A stretch of DNA of 64,000 nt, from the NCBI RefSeq assembly GCF_900102345.1, contig NZ_FNKB01000001.1:248001-312000 (forward strand), given 5' to 3'. Shown here in pieces: positions 8,927 through 18,657 of this stretch. The position numbers were made by a program, and so were the translations under genes. This DNA is from Leucobacter chromiiresistens. GTDB lineage: Bacteria; Actinomycetota; Actinomycetes; Actinomycetales; Microbacteriaceae. The notes beneath the pieces were generated by a model that saw only the letters and a list, made by a program, of their open reading frames with translations, was not told the DNA's origin and ran no database searches. Numbering within the stretch: the stretch's first letter is position 1; the number at the start of each line of letters is the position of its first letter.

Positions 8927-9988
8927 ATGACACATTCAGTCCCCGCCCCAGATCTGCAGGGGGACACCGCCGTATCGGTGCGCGGCGTGCGCAAGGAGTT
9001 CGGCGACCTCGTCGCCGTCAACGATCTCGACATCGAGATCCGCGCCGGCGAGTTCTTCTCGATGCTCGGCCCATCGGGCTCGGGCAAGACGACCGTGCTG
9101 CGCATGATCGCCGGCTTCGAAGAGCCCACGGCCGGCACGATCCTCCTCCACGGCACCGACGTGACGAAGTCGGCGCCCTTCGACCGCGACGTCAACACGG
9201 TCTTCCAGGACTACGCCCTCTTCCCGCACCTCACCATCGCACAGAACGTCGCCTACGGCCTCACCGTCCGCGGCGTCCCCGCGGCGGAGCGCCGACGCCT
9301 CGTCGCCGAAGCGCTCGAGCAGGTGCAGCTCGCCCACGTCGCCGAGCGATCCCCCGCCCAGCTCTCGGGCGGTCAGCGCCAGCGCATCGCGCTCGCGCGC
9401 GCCCTGATCCTCCGCCCGAAGGTGCTGCTGCTCGACGAGCCGCTCGGAGCGCTCGACAAGCAGCTCCGCGAGCAGATGCAGTTCGAGCTCAAGCAGATCC
9501 AGCGCGACGTCGGCATCACCTTCGTCTTCGTCACCCACGACCAGGAGGAGGCGCTGACCCTCTCCGACCGCGTCGCCGTCTTCAACAACGGCAAGATCGA
9601 GCAGGTCGGCAGCCCGCGCGAGGTCTACGAGTTCCCCCGCACCGAGTTCGTCGCCAAGTTCCTGGGCGTCACCAACCTGCTCGCCGACGCCACCGCCCAG
9701 CGCATCCTCGGAACCGGCGCCGCGCACAGCGTGCGGCCCGAGCGCGTGCGGCTCGTCGACCCGACCTCGCCCGTCGACGCCGCCGACGTCGCACTCCCCG
9801 GCACCATCGTCGAAACCGTGTACGCGGGCGCGCACACGCGCTACCTCGTCGAGACCGACGGCGGCACGCGCTTCATCTCCGAGACGCAGAACACCGACAC
9901 CCCGCGCACCACCCCCAGCATCTCCCGCGGCGACACCGTGAGTCTGCGGTTCGCGCGCGACCATGCGGTCGCCGTGCCGAGCGTCTGA
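8927..9988 (+). CDS. potA: Polyamine-type ABC importer ATPase
   Basis: A 353-residue ATPase. Walker A is GPSGSGKTT, the signature is LSGGQRQR, Walker B is VLLLDEPLGALD, and the switch is VTHDQEEA. A C-terminal regulatory TOBE-like domain contains HSVRPERVRLV. The order ATPase, binding protein, permease, permease downstream is the usual PotABCD arrangement for spermidine/putrescine importers. The ATG at 8927 follows TTGAGGAGC, whereas the upstream in-frame extension lacks homology. The pot symbol states the family; the actual ligand could be another cationic or amine compound. Confidence 0.83.
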   Translation: MTHSVPAPDLQGDTAVSVRGVRKEFGDLVAVNDLDIEIRAGEFFSMLGPSGSGKTTVLRMIAGFEEPTAGTILLHGTDVTKSAPFDRDVNTVFQDYALFPHLTIAQNVAYGLTVRGVPAAERRRLVAEALEQVQLAHVAERSPAQLSGGQRQRIALARALILRPKVLLLDEPLGALDKQLREQMQFELKQIQRDVGITFVFVTHDQEEALTLSDRVAVFNNGKIEQVGSPREVYEFPRTEFVAKFLGVTNLLADATAQRILGTGAAHSVRPERVRLVDPTSPVDAADVALPGTIVETVYAGAHTRYLVETDGGTRFISETQNTDTPRTTPSISRGDTVSLRFARDHAVAVPSV

Positions 9989-10106
9989 CCGCCCCCGGAT
10001 CCGCATCCCCCGCGATGCACGCGCACCCCGTGCGCGACCCCCGCAGAACCACCACCCGAACCACCCGCACCACCCGCACCACCCAATCGCCTACGAAGGA
10101 GTAACG
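9989..10106 (+). repeat. Spacer with ACC/CACCACCC short tandem repeats
   Basis: The 118 bp between the ATPase and binding-protein genes contain a run of CACC-type triplets around 10050-10085 and then the GAAGGAG ribosome site of the next gene. Nothing else is recognisable. Confidence 0.5.
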
Positions 10107-11282
10107 ATGCACAAGAAACTCGCCATCCCGGCAGCGCTCATCGCCGCAGCCGGACTCGCCCTGTCGGGCTGCTCGAGCAGCGGCGGCGACTCGGCGCCCG
10201 GAGAGATCGAGATCGACGTCCCCGACCTCCCCGCGGTCGAGTCGCTCGGCGACATGGAGTCGGAGGTCAACATCGTCGCGTGGTCCGGCTTCGTCGAGCC
10301 CGCCTGGGCCGACCAGTTCACCGCCGACACCGGCTGCAAGGTCAACCGCAAGGTCGCCGCCACGAGCGACGAGATGGTGCAGCTCATGCGCACCGGAGAG
10401 TACGACCTCGTCTCCGCCTCCGGCGACGCCAGCCTCCGCCTCATCGTCGACGGCAACGTGCAGCCGCTCAACACCGAGCTGATCCCGAACTTCGGCGACG
10501 ACATCGTCGAGGGCATGAAGGGGCAGCTCTACGACACGCTGAACGGCAACGTCTACGGCATCCCGATCGGCCGCGGCGCGAACATCCTGGAGTACAACTC
10601 CGAGGTCGTCACCGAAGCGCCGACGAGCTGGGACGTCGTATGGGAGGAGGACAGCCCCTACGCCGGCAACATCGCCGCCTACGACAGCCCCATCTACATC
10701 GCCGACGCCGCGATCTACCTGATGGCGACGCAGCCCGACCTCGGCATCGAGAACCCCTACGCGCTCGACGAGGAGCAGCTGGCCGCCGCCGTCGAGCTGC
10801 TGCAGCAGCAGAACGGCATGGTCTCCGAGTACTGGTCGCCCGCCACCAACGTCACCTCGTTCACCGGCGGCAACTCCGTCGTCGGCACCTCATGGGAGGT
10901 GCTGCGCAAGGCCACGCAGGATGAGAAGTTCCAGAGCGTGCTGCCCGAGGAGGGCTCGACCGGCTGGTCGGATGCGTGGATGCTCGCAGCGGAATCCGAG
11001 CACCCGAACTGCGCTTACGCCTGGATGGACTACACCAGCAGCCCCGAGGTCAACGGCCAGATCGCGATGAACTTCGGCATGGCGCCCGCCAACGCAGCCT
11101 TCTGCGAGACGAGCGACGAGGCGCGCGAGCACTGCGACTACTACAACGCGACCGATGAGGAGTACTTCGAGAAGGTGTGGTTCTGGACCACGCCCATCGA
11201 TCAGTGCCTCGACGGCCGCACCGACGTGCAGTGCACCAACTACCAGGACTGGACCAGCGCCTGGGCGACCGTCAAGGGCTGA
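10107..11282 (+). CDS. potD: Polyamine-type substrate-binding lipoprotein
   Basis: A 391-residue lipoprotein with a signal peptide ending in LALSGC at about residues 14-19 and a Ser/Gly linker. EVNIVAWSGFVEPAWADQFTADTGCKV begins the PotD-like domain. DLVSASGDASLRLI and IPIGRGANILEYN match the usual positions in this family. ATG 10107 is chosen because GAAGGAG lies just before it; the longer frame to 9963 overlaps the ATPase gene. The mature protein has several Cys residues near the C-terminus (CETSDEAREHCDYY, QCLDGRTDVQC), which may form disulfides outside the membrane. A strong hairpin follows the stop codon. Confidence 0.85.
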   Translation: MHKKLAIPAALIAAAGLALSGCSSSGGDSAPGEIEIDVPDLPAVESLGDMESEVNIVAWSGFVEPAWADQFTADTGCKVNRKVAATSDEMVQLMRTGEYDLVSASGDASLRLIVDGNVQPLNTELIPNFGDDIVEGMKGQLYDTLNGNVYGIPIGRGANILEYNSEVVTEAPTSWDVVWEEDSPYAGNIAAYDSPIYIADAAIYLMATQPDLGIENPYALDEEQLAAAVELLQQQNGMVSEYWSPATNVTSFTGGNSVVGTSWEVLRKATQDEKFQSVLPEEGSTGWSDAWMLAAESEHPNCAYAWMDYTSSPEVNGQIAMNFGMAPANAAFCETSDEAREHCDYYNATDEEYFEKVWFWTTPIDQCLDGRTDVQCTNYQDWTSAWATVKG

Positions 11283-11290
11283 CGCCCGCA

Positions 11291-11319
11291 GGGTGGCCGG
11301 GGCCGCGCCCCGGCCACCC
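11291..11319 (+). terminator. Intra-operon stem-loop after the binding-protein gene
   Basis: GGGTGGCCGGGGC at 11291-11303 and GCCCCGGCCACCC at 11307-11319 form a perfect 13-bp stem with a 3-nt loop, 8 bp after the binding-protein stop. There is no T tract. It may act as partial terminator or as a 3' barrier stabilising the upstream message, giving more binding protein than permease. Confidence 0.6.
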
Positions 11320-11367
11320 GCACCGCACCACTCCCCCCACACCACCATCCGTCAGTGAGGAACCATC

Positions 11368-12252
11368 GTGTCGCACCCGCCGACCCTCGAGCGTCGCACC
11401 AAGCCGCTCTCGACCGCGCTCTACCGCCACCCGCGCGGCCGCCTCGCGTCGCTCCTGACCCTGCCGATGGCCTGGCTGCTCGGCGTCTACATCCTCTCGC
11501 TCGTGCTGCTGCTGCTCACCGCGTTCTGGACGACCGATCCGTTCACCTCCCGCGTGAAACCCGGCTTCACCCTCGAGAACTTCGAGCAGCTCGTCACCGT
11601 TCCCGCCTACCTGTCGACCGCGCTGCGCACCCTCGGCATCGCACTCGCCGTCACCGCGATCTGCGCGGCCGTCGCGATCCCGCTCGCCGTCTTCATGGCG
11701 AAGGTCGCCGGCCCGCGACTCCGCGCCGTGCTCGCGATCCTCGTGACGCTGCCCCTCTGGGCCGGCTACCTCGTGAAGATCATCGCTATGCGCCTCGTCT
11801 GGACGGATGAGGGGTTCTTCAACTGGGCGCTCTCGCCCTTCGGCATCACCGGCCCCGGCTTCGGCACGCTCACCGTCATCCTCACCCTCGTCTACCTCTG
11901 GTTCCCCTACATGGCGATCCCCGTCTACGCGGCCGTCTCACAGATCCCCACCAACCTCTTCGACGCGTCCTCCGACCTCGGCGCGAGCGGAGCGCGCACT
12001 ATTCGCACCGTCGTCGCACCCCTGCTGCTGCCGGCGCTGATCGCCGGATCGATCTTCACGTTCTCCCTCAGCCTGGGCGACTACATCGCCGCCATGTACG
12101 TCGGCGGATCGACGCAGATGATCGGCAGCATCATCGCCCAGAACATCAACCTGAACCCGCCCCTCGCCGCGGCGTTCTCGTTCGTGCCGATCGTGCTCGT
12201 CATCATCTACCTCAGCGCCGTGCGCCGCACCGGCGCGCTCGACAACCTCTGA
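11368..12252 (+). CDS. potB: Polyamine-type ABC permease 1
   Basis: A 294-residue membrane protein with six predicted segments, from PMAWLLGVYILSLVLLLLTAFW to FVPIVLVIIYLSAVRR. The EAA-type loop (ASSDLGASGARTIRTVVAPLLLPAL) binds the ATPase. The start is GTG at 11368, with GTGAGGAAC before it. It follows the binding-protein gene by 85 bp and precedes the second permease by 23 bp. Confidence 0.87.
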   Translation: MSHPPTLERRTKPLSTALYRHPRGRLASLLTLPMAWLLGVYILSLVLLLLTAFWTTDPFTSRVKPGFTLENFEQLVTVPAYLSTALRTLGIALAVTAICAAVAIPLAVFMAKVAGPRLRAVLAILVTLPLWAGYLVKIIAMRLVWTDEGFFNWALSPFGITGPGFGTLTVILTLVYLWFPYMAIPVYAAVSQIPTNLFDASSDLGASGARTIRTVVAPLLLPALIAGSIFTFSLSLGDYIAAMYVGGSTQMIGSIIAQNINLNPPLAAAFSFVPIVLVIIYLSAVRRTGALDNL

Positions 12253-12275
12253 TCCGAGACCCGCAGGAGACCGCC

Positions 12276-13085
12276 ATGCTACGTCTGAACCGCACCACGC
12301 GCGTCGCGCTCGCCGTCATCACGGTGATCGCACTCGGATTCATGTACATCCCGCTGTTCGTCATCGTGATGAACTCGTTCAACTCGAGCCGGGTCTCGGG
12401 GTGGCCGATCCCCGGCTTCTCCTTAGAGTGGTGGGGCAAGGCGCTCACGAACCCGGCAGTACACGCCGCCCTGCTGAACTCCGTGATCGTCGCATCCGTC
12501 GCCACGGCGTTCGCGCTCCTCCTCGGCACGCTCGCCGCGTTCGCCCTGCAGCGCTTCCGATTCTTCGGCAAGCAGACCGTCAACCTGCTCATCGTGCTCC
12601 CCATCACCCTCCCCGGCATCGTGACCGGTGTGGCGCTGTCGAACACCTACTTCCAGGTGCTGAAGCCGATGGGCATCAACGTCGGCTACTGGGGCATGAT
12701 CATCGCCCACGCCACCTTCTGCGTCGTCATGGTGTTCAACAACGTGATCGCGCGACTGCGCCGCATGCACCCGAACCTCGACGAGGCGTCGATGGATCTC
12801 GGAGCGGGCATCGGCCAGACGTTCAGGCTCGTGACCTTCCCGCAGTTCCGCAGCGCCTTCATCGCCGGCGGCCTGCTCGCCTTCGCGCTCTCCTTCGACG
12901 AGATCGTGGTCACGATCTTCACCGCTCCCCCCGGAGTCGAGACGCTGCCCCTCTGGATCATGAACCAGATGGCCCGCCCCAACGAGGTGAACCAGGTGAA
13001 CGTCGTGGCGACGGTGATGATCCTGCTCTCGCTGATCCCGGTGTACATCTCGCAGCGGGTGTCGGCCGTCACCGACGCGAAGTAG
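12276..13085 (+). CDS. potC: Polyamine-type ABC permease 2
   Basis: A 269-residue permease of the PotC type with six hydrophobic segments. The family feature MYIPLFVIVMNSFNSS follows the first helix, and the EAA loop is EASMDLGAGIGQTFRLVTFPQFRSAFIAG. It ends the plus-strand operon and is convergent with resB. The 267 bp after it hold a palindrome and a GC-rich tandem repeat. Confidence 0.87.
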   Translation: MLRLNRTTRVALAVITVIALGFMYIPLFVIVMNSFNSSRVSGWPIPGFSLEWWGKALTNPAVHAALLNSVIVASVATAFALLLGTLAAFALQRFRFFGKQTVNLLIVLPITLPGIVTGVALSNTYFQVLKPMGINVGYWGMIIAHATFCVVMVFNNVIARLRRMHPNLDEASMDLGAGIGQTFRLVTFPQFRSAFIAGGLLAFALSFDEIVVTIFTAPPGVETLPLWIMNQMARPNEVNQVNVVATVMILLSLIPVYISQRVSAVTDAK

Positions 13086-13147
13086 CGAGGCGGCGGGGGC
13101 GAGGGCGCGCGCCCGCATTCCGCCCCACCGAGACCGAGCACTCGCAC

Positions 13148-13188
13148 CGAGACCGAGGGAATCCGCACCGCGTATTCCCTCGGTCTCG
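13148..13188. terminator. Palindrome between convergent genes
   Basis: CGAGACCGAGGGAAT at 13148-13162 and its exact complement at 13174-13188 make a 15-bp stem with an 11-nt loop. The left flank repeats ACCGAGACCGAG twice (from 13129 and 13147). Its position after potC and after resB on the other strand suits a bidirectional terminator, but it could also be a mobile palindromic repeat. Confidence 0.5.
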
Positions 13189-13247
13189 CGCGTACCCCTC
13201 AGTCTCGCGGGGAGGGGCGGGCGGGCCGCCGCGCCGCGCGCCCGCAC

Positions 13248-13352
13248 GGGCCGGCGCGTGCGGGCGGGCGCGCGGCCCCGGCGCGCGCCCGCGCGGGCCG
13301 GCGCGTGCGGGCGGGCGCGCGGCCCCGGCGCGCGCCCGCGCGGGCCGGCGCG
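13248..13352. repeat. 47-bp GC-rich tandem repeat, 2.2 copies
   Basis: A 47-bp unit beginning GGGCCGGCGCG occurs at 13248-13294 and 13295-13341, with a third partial copy at 13342-13352. The copies look identical. It abuts the 3' end of resB. With the palindrome upstream it accounts for most of this 267-bp gene-free stretch. Confidence 0.75.
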
Positions 13353-15003
<1,651 letters not shown>

Positions 15004-15020
<17 letters not shown>

Positions 15021-15831
15021 ATCCGCCGATCACCGCCTGCAGTGCGTACATCATCTTGCTCCAGAGGCCGGTCACCATGAGGAGACCGATGAGGATCAGC
15101 AGCCCGCCGCCGATCAGATTCACGGCACGGATGTGCCGCTTGAAGAACGTCATCGTGCGCGTCAGCCAGCCGAAGCCGAGCGCGGCGAGCACGAAGGGCA
15201 CGCCGAGTCCGATGCAGTACGCGATCGCGAGCACCACGGATCGGCCCACCGACCCCTGCTGCAGGCTCAACGTCATGATCATGCTCAGCGTCGGGCCCAT
15301 GCACGGGGTCCAGCCGATCGCGAAGACCGCGCCGAGCAGCGGAGCGCCCGCCAGACCGAGCCTCGGCTTGATGCGCATCTTCATCGTCGTCTGCATCCGG
15401 GTGAAGAGGCCGATGAACACCAGCCCCATGACGACGATCACCGCACCCATCACCCGGGTGATGACGGGCTCCCACTCGAGCAGCCAGACGCCGACCGTGC
15501 CCGCAGCGGCGAGGAACGCGACCAGCACGACGGTGAAGCCGAGCACGAACAGCACCGAGCCGAGCAGCACGCGCCCGCGCGGCGCGCGCTCGACCGCACC
15601 GCCCTGCGGCGCTCCTGCGGTCGCCACCCCTCGCTGCGCTCCGCGGGCTGCCGCTGACGCGGCACCGCGACCGTTCGCACCGCCCTGCGGTGCTCCTGCC
15701 GTCGCGCCGACATACGCGAGGTAGCCGGGCACGAGCGGGAGCACGCACGGGGAGAGGAAGGAGAGGAGCCCCGCGGCGATGGCGATCAGCGAAGCGACGA
15801 GCAGCTGTCCGTCGGCGACGATGTGCTCCAC
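15004..15831 (-). CDS. ccdA: Cytochrome c biogenesis protein CcdA
   Basis: A 275-residue polytopic thiol-disulfide carrier that passes electrons from cytoplasmic thioredoxin across the membrane to extracytoplasmic acceptors such as TlpA. The two conserved Cys are in SFLSPCVLPL (about residue 29) and GWTPCMGPTL. The start codon is GTG at 15831. The loop after the first helix is expanded by an in-frame duplication: TAGAPQGGA occurs twice, 27 residues apart, which makes this loop longer and richer in Ala/Gly/Arg than usual. It is 2 bp from the tlpA stop. Confidence 0.92.
15595..15699. repeat. In-frame direct repeat within ccdA
   Basis: A 24-bp sequence beginning CGCACCGCCCTGCGG occurs at 15595-15618 and again at 15676-15699 with one mismatch. 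The 81-bp spacing is exactly 27 codons, so the reading frame is kept. Confidence 0.75.
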
Positions 15832-15833
15832 TG

Positions 15834-16460
15834 CTACTGCTCGCCGGCGGTGTCGCTCGACTCGGCCAGCGTCTCGTCGATGAGCGTGGTGAGCTGGGAG
15901 GCGCTCGCGAGCTGCCCGAGCACGCGGTGCGCCACGCGCCCATCGCGATCCAGCACCAGCGTCGTGGGCACCGCGTTGAGGGGCACCTCGCCCGCGAACG
16001 CGCGCTGCACCGACCGGCCGCCGGCGTTGTCCATGATCGACGGGTACTCGATGCCGAACTCGCGGGAGAACTGCTGCGCCTGGGCGACCTGATCGCGCGT
16101 ATTGACGCCCACGAACTGCACGCCCTGATCGGCGTACTCATCGTGGGCGGCCACCAGATCGGGGGCCTCCACCCGGCAGGGGGCGCACCCGGCGTACCAG
16201 AAGTTCACGACGGTGACATCGCCCCGGGTGTCGGCCGACCCGAACTCGGCACCGCTCTCGTCGACGCCCGAGAACTCGACGGGCTCCGTGCGCTCCGCCT
16301 CCGAGATGCTGAGCGATGATCCGTCGCCCGAGACGTACCCCTTGTCGCTGCCCTCCTCGAACTGCGACGCGAGGTCGGCGCCCTCGCCCGTGCACCCGGA
16401 GAGCAGGAGCGCGGCCGAGAGGGTGAGGGCGATGGTCGTTGCGGTGCGGCGCAGGCTCAT
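15834..16460 (-). CDS. TlpA/ResA-type thioredoxin-like lipoprotein
   Basis: A 208-residue lipoprotein. The signal ends LLLSGC at about residues 19-24. The thioredoxin fold has the active site WYAGCAPC and the cis-Pro region NAVPTTLVLDRDG. It should reduce apocytochrome c haem-binding cysteines outside the membrane, with electrons from CcdA encoded next. The ATG at 16460 overlaps the stop of the histidine phosphatase gene (ATGA), which supports this start and suggests translational coupling. Confidence 0.9.
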   Translation of the reverse strand: MSLRRTATTIALTLSAALLLSGCTGEGADLASQFEEGSDKGYVSGDGSSLSISEAERTEPVEFSGVDESGAEFGSADTRGDVTVVNFWYAGCAPCRVEAPDLVAAHDEYADQGVQFVGVNTRDQVAQAQQFSREFGIEYPSIMDNAGGRSVQRAFAGEVPLNAVPTTLVLDRDGRVAHRVLGQLASASQLTTLIDETLAESSDTAGEQ

Positions 16461-17101
16461 ACGGCTCCTACATCTACGGCGTCGTCGGTGAGCCCGGCGG
16501 CGGGGGTTCGGTAGTCGACCTCGAACCAGCGCTCTCCGCGCTGCTCGAAGGTCGTGATGCTCGACAGCTCGCAGCGTCGCGACGACGGGTTGTGGAAGAG
16601 GGGCTTGCCGGCGATGTCGAGGTGCGCCATCCAGATCGGGGACTGGTGCGACACCATGACGATGTCGCCGTCGCGGGTCGACTCCCACGCGTCGTTCATG
16701 GCGGCCCGCACGCGGTCGGCGATCTGGCGGTAGGGCTCGCCCCAGCTCGGCCGGAACGGATTCCAGTAGCGGTGCCAGTACCGCGGCTTCGAGAAGGCGG
16801 CATCGGCGCCCGAGCTGACCATGCCCTCGAATGAGTTGGTCGGCTCGATGATGCGCTCCTCGGTGACGATCTCGAGGCTGAGCGCGCTCGCGATCGGCCG
16901 CGCCGACTGCTGCGCGCGCTCGAGCGGCGAGGCGAGCAGCCGGGAGACGAGGCGGTCGCTGCCCGCGAGTTCGAGCGCGGCGGCCTCGGCCATCTGGTGC
17001 CCGCGTTCGGACAGGCGGAAGCCCGGAAGGCGGCCGTAGAGCACGCGATCCGGGTTGTGCACCTCGCCGTGGCGCACCAGATGCAGCAGTTTGTCGCTCA
17101 C
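16457..17101 (-). CDS. Histidine phosphatase family protein
   Basis: A 214-residue phosphoglycerate-mutase-like protein with the RHG catalytic motif (LHLVRHGEV) at residues 8-12 and a later second His in VSHQSPIW. Start is GTG at 17101. TACAAT ends seven bases before it, so the message may be leaderless. The upstream in-frame extension is proline-rich and non-homologous. Its place ahead of tlpA-ccdA-resB is conserved in actinobacteria, but its substrate is not known. Confidence 0.87.
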   Translation of the reverse strand: MSDKLLHLVRHGEVHNPDRVLYGRLPGFRLSERGHQMAEAAALELAGSDRLVSRLLASPLERAQQSARPIASALSLEIVTEERIIEPTNSFEGMVSSGADAAFSKPRYWHRYWNPFRPSWGEPYRQIADRVRAAMNDAWESTRDGDIVMVSHQSPIWMAHLDIAGKPLFHNPSSRRCELSSITTFEQRGERWFEVDYRTPAAGLTDDAVDVGAV

Positions 17102-17113
17102 GCCTCCATTGTA
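17102..17113 (-). promoter_or_regulatory. -10 box for leaderless histidine phosphatase operon
   Basis: On the minus strand TACAAT (17113-17108) is followed by GGAGGC and then the GTG start at 17101. GGAGGC also resembles a ribosome site, so a start further upstream cannot be excluded. Confidence 0.45.
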
Positions 17114-17243
17114 CGGAGGGGGTGTCTGGGAGTTCGGAGGCGGCGCCCGGGTCCGCTGCCCGGCGACGTGAGGCGCGGCGCCGGCGCCCGGGCCCGCTGC
17201 CCGCACGCCGGGAGGCCCGTGCGGCGCGATCCACCGCGACGGC

Positions 17244-17255
17244 TAGACTGTCCGG
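17244..17255 (+). promoter_or_regulatory. -10 box for leaderless aspS
   Basis: TAGACT at 17244-17249 is followed by six bases and then the GTG start of aspS at 17256. No Shine-Dalgarno sequence is present before the GTG, which favours leaderless translation. Confidence 0.55.
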
Positions 17256-18599
17256 GTGACTGAGCGTGTATTGATCAAGGACCTGGCCGCCCGCGAAGAC
17301 GGCACTGTGCGAGTCTCCGGATGGGTGGAGAAGGTACGCGACCAGCGGTACGTGCAGTTCGTCGTGCTGCGCGACGAGACCGGGGCGGTGCAGCTCGTGA
17401 ACGGCGGCGTGCTGCGCGAGCCGGATCCCGAGAACCCCCGATCCGATGTGCTGGTGCCCCGCACCACCACGATCTCGGAGCTGACGCAGGGGTCGTTCGT
17501 CACGGTCACCGGCGAGCTGCAGCACAACGAGCGGGTCAAGCTCGGCGGCGTGGAGGTGCAGATCGACGAGATCGAGGTCGTCGCGGCGTCGCTCCCCGAC
17601 AACCCGGTCGCCGGCGATTCGAACATCGACGTGCGCCTCGACTGGCGCTTCCTCGACCTGCGCCGCCCGGAGCAGAACCTCGTGTTCCGCGTGCAGACCG
17701 CCTTCCTGCACGCGCTGCGCCAGGTGTGGGTGGATCGCGGCTTCATCGAGATCCAGACGCCGAAGCTCATGGCGAGCGCCTCCGAGTCGCGCGCCGAGCT
17801 CTTCGAGGTCGAGTACTTCGAGGGCAAGGCCTTCCTGGCGCAGAGCCCTCAGTTCTTCAAGCAGATGGCGCAGGCGGCGGGCTTCGGCGGCATCTTCGAG
17901 GTGGGCCCCGCCTTCCGCGCCGACCACTCGTTCACGTCGCGTCACGCGACCGAGTTCACGTCGATCGACACCGAGCTGAGCTGGATCGACTCCCCCGAAG
18001 ACGTCATGGAGCTGCACGAGGAGCTGCTCGTCGCCGGACTCACGGCGGTCAAGGAGCAGCTGGGCGCCGAGATCGAGAAGCTCTTCGGCATCGAGATCGA
18101 GGTGCCGTCGCGCCCGTTCCCGCGCATCCCCCTCGCCGAGGCGAAGGAGATCGTGAAGGCCGAGGGCTACGAGGTGCCCCGCGCCGACGCCGACATGGAT
18201 CCGGAGGGCGAGCGCCGCATCGCCGCGCACGTGAAGCAGAAGTACGGGCACGACTTCGTCTTCCTCACCGATTACGACGCGTCGATCCGCCCGTTCTACC
18301 ACATGCGCAACCCCGAGAACCCGCAGCTCACGCGCAGCTACGACCTGATCTACCGCGGCACGGAGATCTCGACGGGCGCGCAGCGCGAGCACCGCATCGA
18401 TGTGCTCGAGGCGCAGGCGGTCGAGAAGGGCATGGATCCGAAGGAGCTCGGCTTCTACCTCGACTTCTTCCGCTACGGCGTTCCCCCGCACGGCGGTTTC
18501 GGCATGGGCCTGAACCGCGTGCTGATGCTCATGCTGCAGCAGCAGTCGATCCGCGAGGTCACGTACCTGTTCCGCGGGCCGAACCGCCTGCTGCCGTAA
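17256..18599 (+). CDS. aspS: Aspartyl-tRNA synthetase, short archaeal type
   Basis: A 447-residue class II synthetase that charges tRNA with aspartate. The N-terminal OB fold binds the anticodon (VRVSGWVEKVRDQRYVQFVVLRD). Motif 2 is around residues 213-240, with the ATP-binding Arg in GPAFRADHSFTSRH, and motif 3 is GGFGMGLNRVLMLML near the C-terminus. It lacks the roughly 130-residue GAD insertion of the bacterial AspRS (usual length near 590), so it is the archaeal/eukaryotic-like form found in some bacteria. Such enzymes are often non-discriminating and also make Asp-tRNA(Asn) for GatCAB; whether this one does cannot be read safely here. Confidence 0.92.
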   Translation: MTERVLIKDLAAREDGTVRVSGWVEKVRDQRYVQFVVLRDETGAVQLVNGGVLREPDPENPRSDVLVPRTTTISELTQGSFVTVTGELQHNERVKLGGVEVQIDEIEVVAASLPDNPVAGDSNIDVRLDWRFLDLRRPEQNLVFRVQTAFLHALRQVWVDRGFIEIQTPKLMASASESRAELFEVEYFEGKAFLAQSPQFFKQMAQAAGFGGIFEVGPAFRADHSFTSRHATEFTSIDTELSWIDSPEDVMELHEELLVAGLTAVKEQLGAEIEKLFGIEIEVPSRPFPRIPLAEAKEIVKAEGYEVPRADADMDPEGERRIAAHVKQKYGHDFVFLTDYDASIRPFYHMRNPENPQLTRSYDLIYRGTEISTGAQREHRIDVLEAQAVEKGMDPKELGFYLDFFRYGVPPHGGFGMGLNRVLMLMLQQQSIREVTYLFRGPNRLLP

Positions 18600-18611
18600 C
18601 CCGGCCGGTCT

Positions 18612-18657
18612 CGCCGACGGCGCCCTCCGCTGCTGCGGACGGGCGCCGTCGGCGTTT
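18612..18657. terminator. Bidirectional hairpin terminator
   Basis: CGCCGACGGCGCCC at 18612-18625 pairs exactly with 18641-18654 and is followed by TTT. The loop holds a further TCCG/CGGA stem. It lies between convergent genes and overlaps the last base of the stop codon of the minus-strand gene. Confidence 0.8.

Noticed and set aside
17142..17203. 21-bp direct repeat (GGCGCCCGGG-type) upstream of aspS
   Set aside because: Two copies with one mismatch 41 bp apart in a GC-rich gap; no link to a gene or signal, so probably base-composition driven.
15834..18491. 885-codon minus-strand open frame
   Set aside because: Only its last 208 codons (TlpA) are real; the rest is antisense to aspS and out of frame with the histidine phosphatase.
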